Source: Bacteroidota bacterium (GTDB taxonomy: Bacteria > Bacteroidota > Bacteroidia > NORP154). From it: a DNA stretch of 10,841 bases. The notes beneath the pieces were generated by a model. That model ran no database searches. It was given only the letters and a program-made list of their open reading frames with translations, and was not told where the DNA came from. The stretch's first letter is position 1. Each line of letters opens with the position of its first letter. Location of the stretch: assembly GCA_002401055.1 (NCBI GenBank), contig NVRZ01000086.1:1-10841 (forward strand). The letters are read 5' to 3'. Of this stretch, positions 1 through 7,321 are shown piece after piece. Made by a program: the position numbers and the translations under genes.

Positions 1-1173
1 TCAACTGAAACTGGAATTGCGGCTGGGGATGAAACAGTTGCCATAATGGATGCAAATTCCTGTACCGTAATTGATTCCGTAACTATTGTAACTTCGGTTG
101 AAGAGCAAAACATCTGTATTATAACGGTTGATACCACTTCTTCAATGAACGTTGTAGTTTGGGACAAGCCGCAACCAGCAATGGGAATTGAGCGTTTTAA
201 TGTTTATCGAGAATTTCTAAGCGTTTATAATTTAGTTGGGACGGTACCTTATAGCTCATTGAGTGAATTCACAGACACCACAAACGGAATTGATCCGAAC
301 GCTACGTCTTATCGCTATAAAGTAACCGCAGTAGATTCGTGTGCAAACGAAAGTGATTTGAGTGATTATCATGAAACCGTGCACATGCTTGTTGGCCTGG
401 GTATTCCGCCAATAATCAATCTAAGTTGGGATAATTATGAAGGATTTACTTTTACCAATTACCATATTCTAAGAGACTCTATGGGACTGGGTAATTGGGA
501 TACACTTGTATCTTTAAGTAATTCAAGTAGTACGTACGCCGATGTTAATTCACCAAACACAAGTGGTTTGAGGTATCAAATAGTGGTAATACCCCCTTCA
601 ACTTGCGTAGCAGAAAAGGCAAAAAACTATAATTCGTCAAAGTCTAACACTACATCGGTAAGTAATCCTATAACGTTGGGAGGATCGACCGCGGTCACAA
701 ATGAGAATCAACCGGATTGCGATGGTACCGCCACGGCAACACCGACTGGTGGGATACAGCCATACGTTTATAGTTGGAATACGAGTCCGATACAGACAAA
801 TGCTACTGCAACCGGATTGTGCCAGGGTAATTATAGCGTATTGGTAACGGATGATCAAGGAGATACAATCACGTTATTTGCATCTGTTGGAATTGTACCA
901 GGTATATCGGAAAAAGGCAATCCTAATTACATGCAAGTCTTCCCCAACCCAAGTCGTGGTAATTTTACCATTGATATCTCAATTGCAAAAAGGGAATATG
1001 TTGAGATAAGAATATACGATCTTCAGGGTAGACTTATTGAAGAGAGAGTATTGGGAAGAGTCCAAGGATCACACATTGAAGAGATTAATATTTCCGAATA
1101 CGGTTCTGGGTTGTATTATATTCAGCTCAAAACAGAATCTAGCATGGAAATAAAAAAGATTATCCTTGAATAA
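1..1173 (+). CDS. C-terminal part of a T9SS-exported SprB-repeat surface protein (5' partial)
   Basis: The reading frame is open from the first base of the window, so the ATG at 46 is very probably internal and the true start lies upstream. About 390 residues are visible. The first ~35 are the tail of an SprB-like repeat (DANSC followed by DSVTI). Next comes a two-lobed, fibronectin-III-like module (nt 106-663) with Cys in NICIITVD, DSCANESDLS and STCVAEKAKNYN. One more SprB-like repeat (nt 673-906) has its Cys in PDCDGTA and GLCQGNY. A T9SS type A sorting domain closes the protein (about nt 925-1170), marked by VFPNPSRG, RIYDLQGR and the end KKIILE. By family knowledge such proteins pass Sec and T9SS and end up secreted or surface-bound. 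It is paralogous to the C-termini of the next two genes. The missing N-terminus may carry propeller repeats as theirs do, which is inference. No enzymatic motif is visible. Confidence 0.9.
   Translation, partial: STETGIAAGDETVAIMDANSCTVIDSVTIVTSVEEQNICIITVDTTSSMNVVVWDKPQPAMGIERFNVYREFLSVYNLVGTVPYSSLSEFTDTTNGIDPNATSYRYKVTAVDSCANESDLSDYHETVHMLVGLGIPPIINLSWDNYEGFTFTNYHILRDSMGLGNWDTLVSLSNSSSTYADVNSPNTSGLRYQIVVIPPSTCVAEKAKNYNSSKSNTTSVSNPITLGGSTAVTNENQPDCDGTATATPTGGIQPYVYSWNTSPIQTNATATGLCQGNYSVLVTDDQGDTITLFASVGIVPGISEKGNPNYMQVFPNPSRGNFTIDISIAKREYVEIRIYDLQGRLIEERVLGRVQGSHIEEINISEYGSGLYYIQLKTESSMEIKKIILE
106..663 (+). other. Shared three-Cys, two-lobed module (copy 1)
   Basis: This ~186-residue protein segment recurs in all three + strand genes, just before the last SprB-like repeat or repeats. 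Landmarks are CIITVDTTSSMNVVVWDK, a FTDTTNGIDPNATSYRYKV stretch, SCANESDLSDYHET, SWDNYEGF, an ILRD turn and KAKNYNSSKSNTTS. Spacing and alternating hydrophobics suggest two tandem fibronectin-III-like beta-sandwiches. I do not recognise a named domain for it. Confidence 0.75.
925..1170 (+). other. T9SS type A C-terminal sorting domain (copy 1)
   Basis: The final ~82 residues have the type A sorting-domain layout: a FPNP motif with following Gly (VFPNPSRGNF), a central IRIYDLQGRLI strand, a GLYYIQL strand and a basic-hydrophobic end, KKIILE. The family role is recognition by the T9SS translocon, usually with later removal of the domain. Confidence 0.9.
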
Positions 1174-1192
1174 ATAGAATAATTATTCTATT
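1173..1192. repeat. Perfect 20-bp AT-rich palindrome at the end of the first gene
   Basis: The arm AATAGAATAA is followed directly by its exact reverse complement TTATTCTATT with no spacer. It begins on the last base of the TAA stop codon. The stem is AT-rich, has no natural loop and is not followed by a T run, so it is a poor intrinsic terminator. A dimeric-protein binding site or an mRNA 3' fold is possible. Confidence 0.6.
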
Positions 1193-1263
1193 AGAAAAGC
1201 CTATACCTAATACCTTATTGAGCTAAAATAAAGCGCCAAGAAATATCATATTAATTCATAGGA

Positions 1264-1304
1264 AATTCCCTGGAATCTATAATCTCAGAGGTATTCTGTT
1301 TTTT
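1264..1304 (+). terminator. Imperfect terminator-like hairpin between genes 1 and 2
   Basis: The 5' arm at 1264-1274 (AATTCCCTGGA) pairs with 1283-1295 (TCTCAGAGGTATT) across an 8-nt loop. There are ten Watson-Crick pairs, one mismatch and two single-base bulges. Six T residues follow at 1299-1304. It lies ~90 bp after the stop of the first gene and only 20 bp before the next ATG. Its 3' arm and loop end share ATAATCTCAG with the hairpin at 7252-7293. Confidence 0.5.
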
Positions 1305-1324
1305 ATACTAAATCTTCATAACGC

Positions 1325-4300
1325 ATGAAAAACCTTCTAGTAATTTTTACGTCTCTTTTCCTTGTATCTGTTGAAGGAAAATCACAGGTAACTTTTCAAA
1401 AAACTTACGGTGAGAACACTTTTGAACAGCGGGGGTATGACATTCAGCAAACCTCTGACGGCGGGTATATTATGACCGGGGAGCTACGCTGGGTTTATGG
1501 GCAGGGAAACGCAGACATTTTCCTGATCAAAACCGATGCAAATGGCGATACGCTTTGGACTCAGGTGTACGGCACTACATGTAATGAAATAGGGAGGTCT
1601 GTTCTTGAAACATCAGATGGTGGATTTATGGTAGTGGGTAACGCGCAATGTTATGGAGCGGGAAGCTATGATGTTTTTGCTATTAAGACCAATTCGGTTG
1701 GTGATACATTATGGACCAAATTTTACGGGGGAAGCGGAAGCGATAATGGAACTTCAGTTAAGCAGACCTCAGATGGCGGGTATATCATAGCGGGAAATTC
1801 GGCCAGCTATGGTGCTGGAGGAGGCGATGCTTACTTATTAAAGATTGACTCTCTCGGAAGTGTTACCTGGACCAAAACTTACGGGGGCTCAAGCACAGAT
1901 GGTGCCGAGTCTGTATTACAGACAACTGATGGAGGATATATATTTACCGGGTATAGTAATAGTGCGGGTGCAGGTAGTTATGATGTGTTGGTTGTTAAAA
2001 CCAACGCCTCAGGCGACACGGTTTGGACCAAGCTTTATGGTGGAAGCGGATCTGATTTTGGCTATGGAATAATTCAAACTTCAACTGGCGGTTATGTCAT
2101 TTCTGGAGAAACACATAGTTTTGGTAGCGGTGGAGATGGATATCTAATTAAAATAAATTCAGTGGGAGATACGCTATGGACAAAAACTTTTGGTGGTGCC
2201 AATTCCGAAAGCTTTCAGTCAATACAAGAAACTAATGATAATGGTTTTATCATGTGTGGATATACGGAAATGGGTCCGGGAACCGGAGATAATTATCTGG
2301 TCAAAACTGATTCAAACGGAAGTTTGGATTGGTCTAAGGCTTACGGTGGCTCAAATTGGGAACCCGGAGCCTATGCCGTTCAACAAACAAGTGATGGTGG
2401 TTACGTTTCGCTCGGATCTAGTTATAGTTTTGGATACGTATTATTCTACCTGGTAAAAACAGACGATAGCGGAAACGCAGAATGTCATCAATTTACGCCA
2501 GGTACATCCGTAGCTTCAAGCGCCACGCAAATAAATAATACGGGGTTTACAGTTAGTACTGGAGTAGTCATAACCAACCCCCCTTTAATTCCAGCTGGAA
2601 CATCAATTTATACAAATGACCTGATAATATCTGTTAACACTGCATCCATCCCTGCAAGCTCTGGACTAAGCGATGGTATGGCATGGGCTGAGGCATCTGG
2701 TTCGTACCCACCATTTACGTATGCTTGGTCAACTCTTGATACAACCACTTTAATTAAGAACCTTTCCGTGGCTGACTACATTTTAAATACAATAGACAGC
2801 TTTGGATGTACAATTATCGATACAATATCGATAACGACAGATAATGCTATAACCTTCCAAAAAACATACAGTGGCCTGAAGGCGGAAAGATATGGAAACG
2901 GTATTTTGGAACACAGTGATGGTGGATATATATTTACGGGTACCACTCAGGCATTTGGATCAGGTAGCAGGGATGTATTTCTGGTAAAAACCAACTCTAT
3001 TGGTGATACCCTTTGGACCAAAACCTATGGAACTACGGGAAATGAGGAGGGGTTTACTGTTAGCGCAACTGATGACGGGGGCTATCTTATTTCTGGATCT
3101 ACAGGTTTCTCTACTGGATTCGAAATGTATCTTATAAAAACAGATTCAATAGGAGATTCGTTATGGACAAAAATGATTGGGGGCGGAAATGGCTTTTCAG
3201 AAGAGGGTTATACTTCACTTCAAACCAGTGATGGGGGATATATTGTTGCTGGAAATTCAAGATATTATGGGCCTGGCGGACATGATATATATATAGTTAA
3301 AACGAATTCAACAGGAGATACCTTATGGACAAGAGCATACGGTGGTTCAAGCAGTGATTACGCATATTCCATCAAACAAACTGTAGATAACGGTTACATC
3401 GTGGCAGGTGTAACAAGTAGCTTTGGATTTGGAGGTAATGATTGTTATGCAATAAGACTTGATGTAAATGGAGATACACTTTGGACTAGGGTATACGGGG
3501 GATCAAGTGCAGAATATATTTACTCTGCTCTGGAAACTTCTGACGGGGGCTTTTTATTCACCGGAATGTCTGCCAGTTTCGGGAATGGCACCTATGACGC
3601 TTTGCTAATTAAAACGGACGCTAACGGAGATACTTTATGGAGCAAAAGCTATGGAGGTACCGATGATGATATATTTTATGAAACACAAGAGACGGCTGAC
3701 GGAGGTTATATAATGGCTGGATCTTCAAAAAGTTTCGGAACCGGTTATATATATGTTTATTTGATTAGAACGCTTGGAAACGGAGATACATTATGGACAA
3801 AAACATATGGAGGAGGCGGTGATATAGCTTATTCAGTGAGACAAACTGCCGATGGCGGATTCATTGTTCTTGGTATTACTTCTCAGTTAAGCAGCACTGG
3901 CACGGAAGCCTACCTGATCAAAACCGACGCGCATGGAAATAGCGGAACATGCCACCACGCTTCGGCAACTGGAACACTGATAAACTCGTTAGCTATGAAT
4001 GCTAGCACCACACCCACTCTTCTTGGCTATGGTGCTGTGACTGCTGGTTTTAACACGATAGTCCTTAATACTGCTACTATAGCTTACGAGCTGAATATTG
4101 CTACGAGTATTACTCCTTTGGATGTAAGCTGTTACGGCGGCAGTGATGGCGGGGCGGACCTCTTGGTAAACTATGGAAAAACTCCTTATGCGTATAATTG
4201 GACAACTGGTGATACTATTGAGGACATTTCAGGCGTCATCGCCGGCACATACAGTGTTGTCATTACCGATTCTGTTAATTGTATTGTTTATGATTCTGTC

Positions 4301-7225
4301 ACAGTAAATGAACCCGATGCAATCACAACCACCGTTATTGGCACGGATGCATCTTGTCCTAATGGCAGCGACGGTTCTGCAAACTTGACCACCAACGGAG
4401 GTATAATTCCTTATGGATTTCTTTGGTCAACCTTGGAAACCACAGAAGATATTACTGGATTGTCTGAAGGACAATATTCAGTAATCGTAACGGATAGCAA
4501 TGGCTGTATTGCCAACGATACAGTAATAATCAATGACCCCGATACTTTAATTGCTGCCACAAGTATATTAACGGAAATAAGCTGTACTGGGGTATGTGAC
4601 GGAAGCATTACTGCAAACGGAACAGGAGGAACTTCACCATACACATACGTATGGGATGGTGGTTTGGGTGCCGGGCAAACGCACTTCGGACAAGTGTGCG
4701 ATGGAACATACAATGTCACCATAACAGACAACAACAATTGTACAGGTACAGATTCTTTGGTTATTACTGATCCTCCGCAACTGACTACGAGCATGACGAG
4801 TTTAGATGTATCCTGTAATGGTTTAGGCGATGGAAGCGCATCGGTTACGCCATCCGGAGGAACTTCCCCATATAACTATCTTTGGAGTATTGCACAAACC
4901 ACTTCTACTGCGTCAAACCTTTTCCCCGGGAATTACTCGGTTAATGTATCTGACAACAACGGATGCGTTGCTACAGCACTTGCTACAATAAATGAACCCA
5001 CCGCCCTAAATTTATCTGTGTCATTCGAGGATGCTACATGTGGCAACTCTAATGGCAGCGCAATCGCAACTGTAACAGGCGGTACTGGAGCATACACGTA
5101 TAGTTGGACTAGTGGGGGAAGTAGTTCATCAGAATCTGGGCTTGCGATTGGAAGCTTTACAGTAAATATTCTCGATGCTAACAACTGCTTCATTACCGAT
5201 ACAATAGAAATCTCCGCACCTACCCCACTATCTTCTATAATAGTTATAACGGATGTTAGCTGCAATGCCTTTGCTGATGGGGCGGCCGACCTTACAGTTA
5301 GCGGAGGTACGGCTCCCTACACTTACTTATGGTCAGGAGGTGAAATAACAAACAACATATCTGGTAAAACAGCCAGTACCTATACCGTTTCTATCACGGA
5401 TAGTAGTGGTTGTGCTCTGCTAGTAGATACCGCTATGATTAATGAGCCTGCACTACTCATCTCCAATATTTCAAATACAAACGCAACTTGCTATGCTTTC
5501 GGTGATGGTACAGCATCAGTTTTGGCATCTGGAGGAACTCCGCCTTATATTTATAGCTGGAGTAACGGCCAATCCAACTCCATGGCAATCGGTCTGTTTG
5601 CCAATACTTATGGCGTTAATATATTTGATGCAAATAACTGTTTGGCTTCAAACATAACGATAATAACGCAGCCAGACCCTCTAGTTGTTGGTATCAGCTC
5701 CACTGATGCTTCCTGTGCAAGTTCAGATGGAAGTGCTACAGCAAATATAATTGGTGGCACAATGCCCTATTCTTACCTATGGACAAGCGGCGGAATAAGC
5801 TCTACTGATACCGCATTGGTTGGGGGAAGTTACAGTGTTGCCATTACTGATGATAATGGTTGTCTTGATTCTGCTGATGTCGTTATTACCATATCAGCAA
5901 AGAAGCAAGAAATTTGCATTATAACGGTTGATAGTACCTCAACGATGAATATCGTAGTGTGGGAGAAAGAAACAGTCAGCAACATAGATAGCTTCAGAAT
6001 ATACCGAGAAATTCCCGGACTTGGATATAGTTATATTGGGAGCGTATCATACATCGCAGAAAGTTATTTTACGGATAGCAGCGGTGGAATAAACCCTCAG
6101 ACAACTTCATATAGGTATAGAGTTTCGGTGCTTGATGCCTGTGGAAATGAAAGTGATTTAAGTGATTATCATGAAACAATCCATCAGGCAACGCCTATAG
6201 CTGGCAATGGCGAAGTCACCATCTTTTGGGATGGATACGAAGGTTTCGGTTTTAACTATTATAGAATATTGAGAGACACGACCAATACGGGTATTTGGAC
6301 GGCAATCGACTCAGTAACAAACTCCAATTTTACCTTCAAAGACCCGGACCCGGCTATAGGTTATTCAGAGTACCTTGTTGAGGTAGTTCACACGTCAGGT
6401 TGCACTGCACAAAAAGCCAAGAATTACAACTCTTCAAAATCCAATACCACCTCAATTAGTCCAGGTTTGTCACTTTCAGCTACTGCAACATCCACCAATA
6501 CATCGCCTGGTAGTTGCGACGGAACCGCCACGGTAACGGCAAATGATGGAGTTACGCCATATTCCTACTTATGGGATGGCAGTGCTGGGTTTCAAGCAAC
6601 AGCTACAGCTGTGGGATTGTGTGCGGGAACATACTCCGTAACCGTAACTGATGCTAGTGGCGCTTCCGTGATTACAAGTGTAACAGTTATCGAAGGTGCA
6701 GGGACTGCATTAGCAGCTTCTACTTCGACAACGAATACAATGGCAGATACATGTGATGGTAGCGCAATCGTAACAGGAATTGGTGGAACTACCCCTTACA
6801 CGTATGTGTGGGACGGTAACACAGGCAGTCAAACATCTCAAACAGCTACGGGTCTATGTGAAGGTACCTACAGCGTTGTAGTCACCGATTCAGCGGGCAA
6901 TCAAGTTACAGTTTTTGCTACTGTAGGGGTTATTTCTGGAGTTTTAGAAATCTCAACACATGAGAATTCATTGAATATTTTCCCAAATCCATATAGTGGT
7001 GAAACGCAAATTGTGTACTCATTGGGAAAAGATGCGGACATCACACTGGAGATATTCAATATACTAGGTGAAAGTATTCTTGTTTTGGCAAATGAACATC
7101 AAGATATAGGCGAACATAGTTACAAATTCGGCGCGGTAGGCCTGGGATATCCTAATGGGGTATACTTAGTTAAGCTGACAGCTAATAACCGAGTGTACAT
7201 TGAGCGTTTAGTGGAAATGAAGTAA
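1325..7225 (+). CDS. Giant T9SS-exported protein: two 7-repeat propeller blocks, 11 SprB-like repeats, sorting domain
   Basis: The product has 1966 residues. The N-terminus, MKNLLVIFTSLFLVSVEG, is a Sec signal peptide probably cleaved near residue 20, which supports the ATG at 1325; no Shine-Dalgarno is visible, as is common in Bacteroidota. Domain order: propeller-like block A (residues 22-390, seven repeats of ~52 aa built on DGGY.(I/V).G, a K-T-D/N strand and GDTLWTKTYGG); a linker and one degenerate SprB-like repeat (~445-505); propeller-like block B (509-880, seven repeats); a linker; eight SprB-like repeats (~926-1524); the three-Cys module (1527-1712); two Cys-variant SprB-like repeats (1715-1872); and a T9SS type A sorting domain (1881-1966, IFPNPYSG to the end ERLVEMK). 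Blocks A and B each end in KTD..GN..CH and are followed by similar linkers, so the unit appears internally duplicated. I infer a cell-surface or secreted, adhesin-like role. The ligand is unknown and no catalytic motif is visible. Confidence 0.95.
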   Translation: MKNLLVIFTSLFLVSVEGKSQVTFQKTYGENTFEQRGYDIQQTSDGGYIMTGELRWVYGQGNADIFLIKTDANGDTLWTQVYGTTCNEIGRSVLETSDGGFMVVGNAQCYGAGSYDVFAIKTNSVGDTLWTKFYGGSGSDNGTSVKQTSDGGYIIAGNSASYGAGGGDAYLLKIDSLGSVTWTKTYGGSSTDGAESVLQTTDGGYIFTGYSNSAGAGSYDVLVVKTNASGDTVWTKLYGGSGSDFGYGIIQTSTGGYVISGETHSFGSGGDGYLIKINSVGDTLWTKTFGGANSESFQSIQETNDNGFIMCGYTEMGPGTGDNYLVKTDSNGSLDWSKAYGGSNWEPGAYAVQQTSDGGYVSLGSSYSFGYVLFYLVKTDDSGNAECHQFTPGTSVASSATQINNTGFTVSTGVVITNPPLIPAGTSIYTNDLIISVNTASIPASSGLSDGMAWAEASGSYPPFTYAWSTLDTTTLIKNLSVADYILNTIDSFGCTIIDTISITTDNAITFQKTYSGLKAERYGNGILEHSDGGYIFTGTTQAFGSGSRDVFLVKTNSIGDTLWTKTYGTTGNEEGFTVSATDDGGYLISGSTGFSTGFEMYLIKTDSIGDSLWTKMIGGGNGFSEEGYTSLQTSDGGYIVAGNSRYYGPGGHDIYIVKTNSTGDTLWTRAYGGSSSDYAYSIKQTVDNGYIVAGVTSSFGFGGNDCYAIRLDVNGDTLWTRVYGGSSAEYIYSALETSDGGFLFTGMSASFGNGTYDALLIKTDANGDTLWSKSYGGTDDDIFYETQETADGGYIMAGSSKSFGTGYIYVYLIRTLGNGDTLWTKTYGGGGDIAYSVRQTADGGFIVLGITSQLSSTGTEAYLIKTDAHGNSGTCHHASATGTLINSLAMNASTTPTLLGYGAVTAGFNTIVLNTATIAYELNIATSITPLDVSCYGGSDGGADLLVNYGKTPYAYNWTTGDTIEDISGVIAGTYSVVITDSVNCIVYDSVTVNEPDAITTTVIGTDASCPNGSDGSANLTTNGGIIPYGFLWSTLETTEDITGLSEGQYSVIVTDSNGCIANDTVIINDPDTLIAATSILTEISCTGVCDGSITANGTGGTSPYTYVWDGGLGAGQTHFGQVCDGTYNVTITDNNNCTGTDSLVITDPPQLTTSMTSLDVSCNGLGDGSASVTPSGGTSPYNYLWSIAQTTSTASNLFPGNYSVNVSDNNGCVATALATINEPTALNLSVSFEDATCGNSNGSAIATVTGGTGAYTYSWTSGGSSSSESGLAIGSFTVNILDANNCFITDTIEISAPTPLSSIIVITDVSCNAFADGAADLTVSGGTAPYTYLWSGGEITNNISGKTASTYTVSITDSSGCALLVDTAMINEPALLISNISNTNATCYAFGDGTASVLASGGTPPYIYSWSNGQSNSMAIGLFANTYGVNIFDANNCLASNITIITQPDPLVVGISSTDASCASSDGSATANIIGGTMPYSYLWTSGGISSTDTALVGGSYSVAITDDNGCLDSADVVITISAKKQEICIITVDSTSTMNIVVWEKETVSNIDSFRIYREIPGLGYSYIGSVSYIAESYFTDSSGGINPQTTSYRYRVSVLDACGNESDLSDYHETIHQATPIAGNGEVTIFWDGYEGFGFNYYRILRDTTNTGIWTAIDSVTNSNFTFKDPDPAIGYSEYLVEVVHTSGCTAQKAKNYNSSKSNTTSISPGLSLSATATSTNTSPGSCDGTATVTANDGVTPYSYLWDGSAGFQATATAVGLCAGTYSVTVTDASGASVITSVTVIEGAGTALAASTSTTNTMADTCDGSAIVTGIGGTTPYTYVWDGNTGSQTSQTATGLCEGTYSVVVTDSAGNQVTVFATVGVISGVLEISTHENSLNIFPNPYSGETQIVYSLGKDADITLEIFNILGESILVLANEHQDIGEHSYKFGAVGLGYPNGVYLVKLTANNRVYIERLVEMK
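1388..2494 (+). repeat. Propeller-like repeat block A (seven units)
   Basis: Seven units start at the FQKTYGE or W(T/S)K.(Y/F)GG motif, near residues 24, 78, 130, 182, 234, 286 and 336. Each runs through DGGY, a G..(S/G)YGAG loop and a strand ending in K-T-D/N. Unit length (~50-54 aa) and the count of seven suit one seven-bladed beta-propeller. The fold is inferred from pattern only. The DNA of the units has diverged at synonymous positions, so the duplication is not recent. Confidence 0.75.
2849..3964 (+). repeat. Propeller-like repeat block B (seven units)
   Basis: Units begin near residues 511 (FQKTYSG), 564, 614, 668, 720, 772 and 824, again seven, and close with KTDAHGNSGTCHH. The opening AITFQKTYSG resembles the start of the mature protein (QVTFQKTYGE), as expected if a whole propeller was duplicated in-frame. 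A 23-bp stretch at 1928-1950 in block A matches 2918-2940 here with two differences. Confidence 0.75.
4100..5896 (+). repeat. Array of eight SprB-like repeats
   Basis: Eight units of ~73-78 aa cover residues ~926-1524. Each has a (V/A/I)SC or TC near the start, DG(S/T/A)A, a GG..PY.Y.W core, GxY.V.(I/V).D.N.C and an ending such as NEP or TDP. This matches the SprB repeat family, which is common in Bacteroidota surface proteins and named after the gliding adhesin SprB. Most units carry two Cys, probably pairing within the unit. The third unit (residues ~1073-1150) has four. Confidence 0.85.
5903..6460 (+). other. Shared three-Cys, two-lobed module (copy 2)
   Basis: Residues 1527-1712 repeat the landmarks of copy 1: CIITVDSTSTMNIVVWEK, ACGNESDLSDYHET, FWDGYEGF, YRILRDTTN and KAKNYNSSKSNTTS. 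The KAKNYNSSKSNTTS segment is identical to copy 1, and the DNA around NESDLSDYHET is nearly identical between the two genes. The three Cys positions are conserved. Confidence 0.75.
6467..6940 (+). repeat. Two Cys-variant SprB-like repeats before the sorting domain
   Basis: Residues 1715-1872 hold two units with the GG..PY.Y.WDG core. Their second Cys sits in GLC(A/E)GTYSV instead of the DNNGC position used by the upstream array, and the first Cys is in (S/T)CDG(T/S)A. The single repeat before the sorting domain in each neighbouring paralog has the same variant pattern. Confidence 0.8.
6965..7222 (+). other. T9SS type A C-terminal sorting domain (copy 2)
   Basis: Residues 1881-1966 carry IFPNPYSGE, the strand ITLEIFNILGESI, PNGVYLVKLTANN and a basic end, ERLVEMK. 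The layout is that of type A sorting domains. The last residues depart from the usual K(K/R)IILE ending seen in the two paralogs. Confidence 0.88.
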
Positions 7226-7251
7226 TTACTTTAAAACCTAATAGTCATTTA

Positions 7252-7293
7252 GGAACCTCTGGGACAAGATAATCTCAGGGGTTTCTTATTTTT
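7252..7293 (+). terminator. Rho-independent terminator after the giant gene
   Basis: The 13-nt arm at 7252-7264 (GGAACCTCTGGGA) pairs with 7273-7285 (TCTCAGGGGTTTC) across an 8-nt loop. Three of the pairs are G-T wobbles. TTATTTTT follows at 7286-7293. It lies 27 bp after the TAA of the giant gene and ends 28 bp before the ATG of the next paralog, so any separate promoter for that gene must overlap or precede the hairpin. Confidence 0.75.
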
Positions 7294-7321
7294 ACAAACA
7301 GAAACCCTCGAATCAAATACT

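Noticed and set aside
637..858. Small - strand open frame inside the first gene, and other short frames inside the propeller blocks and the third paralog.
   Set aside because: All are nested within strongly supported coding regions and read as out-of-frame shadows without domain features.
1193..1324. Bacteroidota-type promoter (TA..TTTG at -7 with a TTTG/TTG box upstream) before the giant gene.
   Set aside because: No convincing pair of boxes with the right spacing is visible. TTTTTTATAC and nearby AT-rich runs are too loose to call.
1388..3964. Regular short repeats considered as a CRISPR array or phase-variable tandem DNA repeat.
   Set aside because: The periodicity (~155 bp) is at protein level. 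Units differ at many synonymous positions and there are no uniform spacers or simple-sequence tracts.
4411..5265. Two long open frames on the - strand (4411-4794 and 4933-5265) inside the SprB array.
   Set aside because: They lie opposite a repeat array whose regular codon pattern avoids antisense stops. Their translations show only mirrored repeat periodicity, with no recognisable domain or start signal.
1325..7225. Identification of the giant protein as the gliding adhesin SprB itself.
   Set aside because: SprB-like repeats occur in many Bacteroidota cargo proteins. The propeller blocks, a type A sorting domain and the absence of gliding genes nearby do not support a specific SprB assignment.
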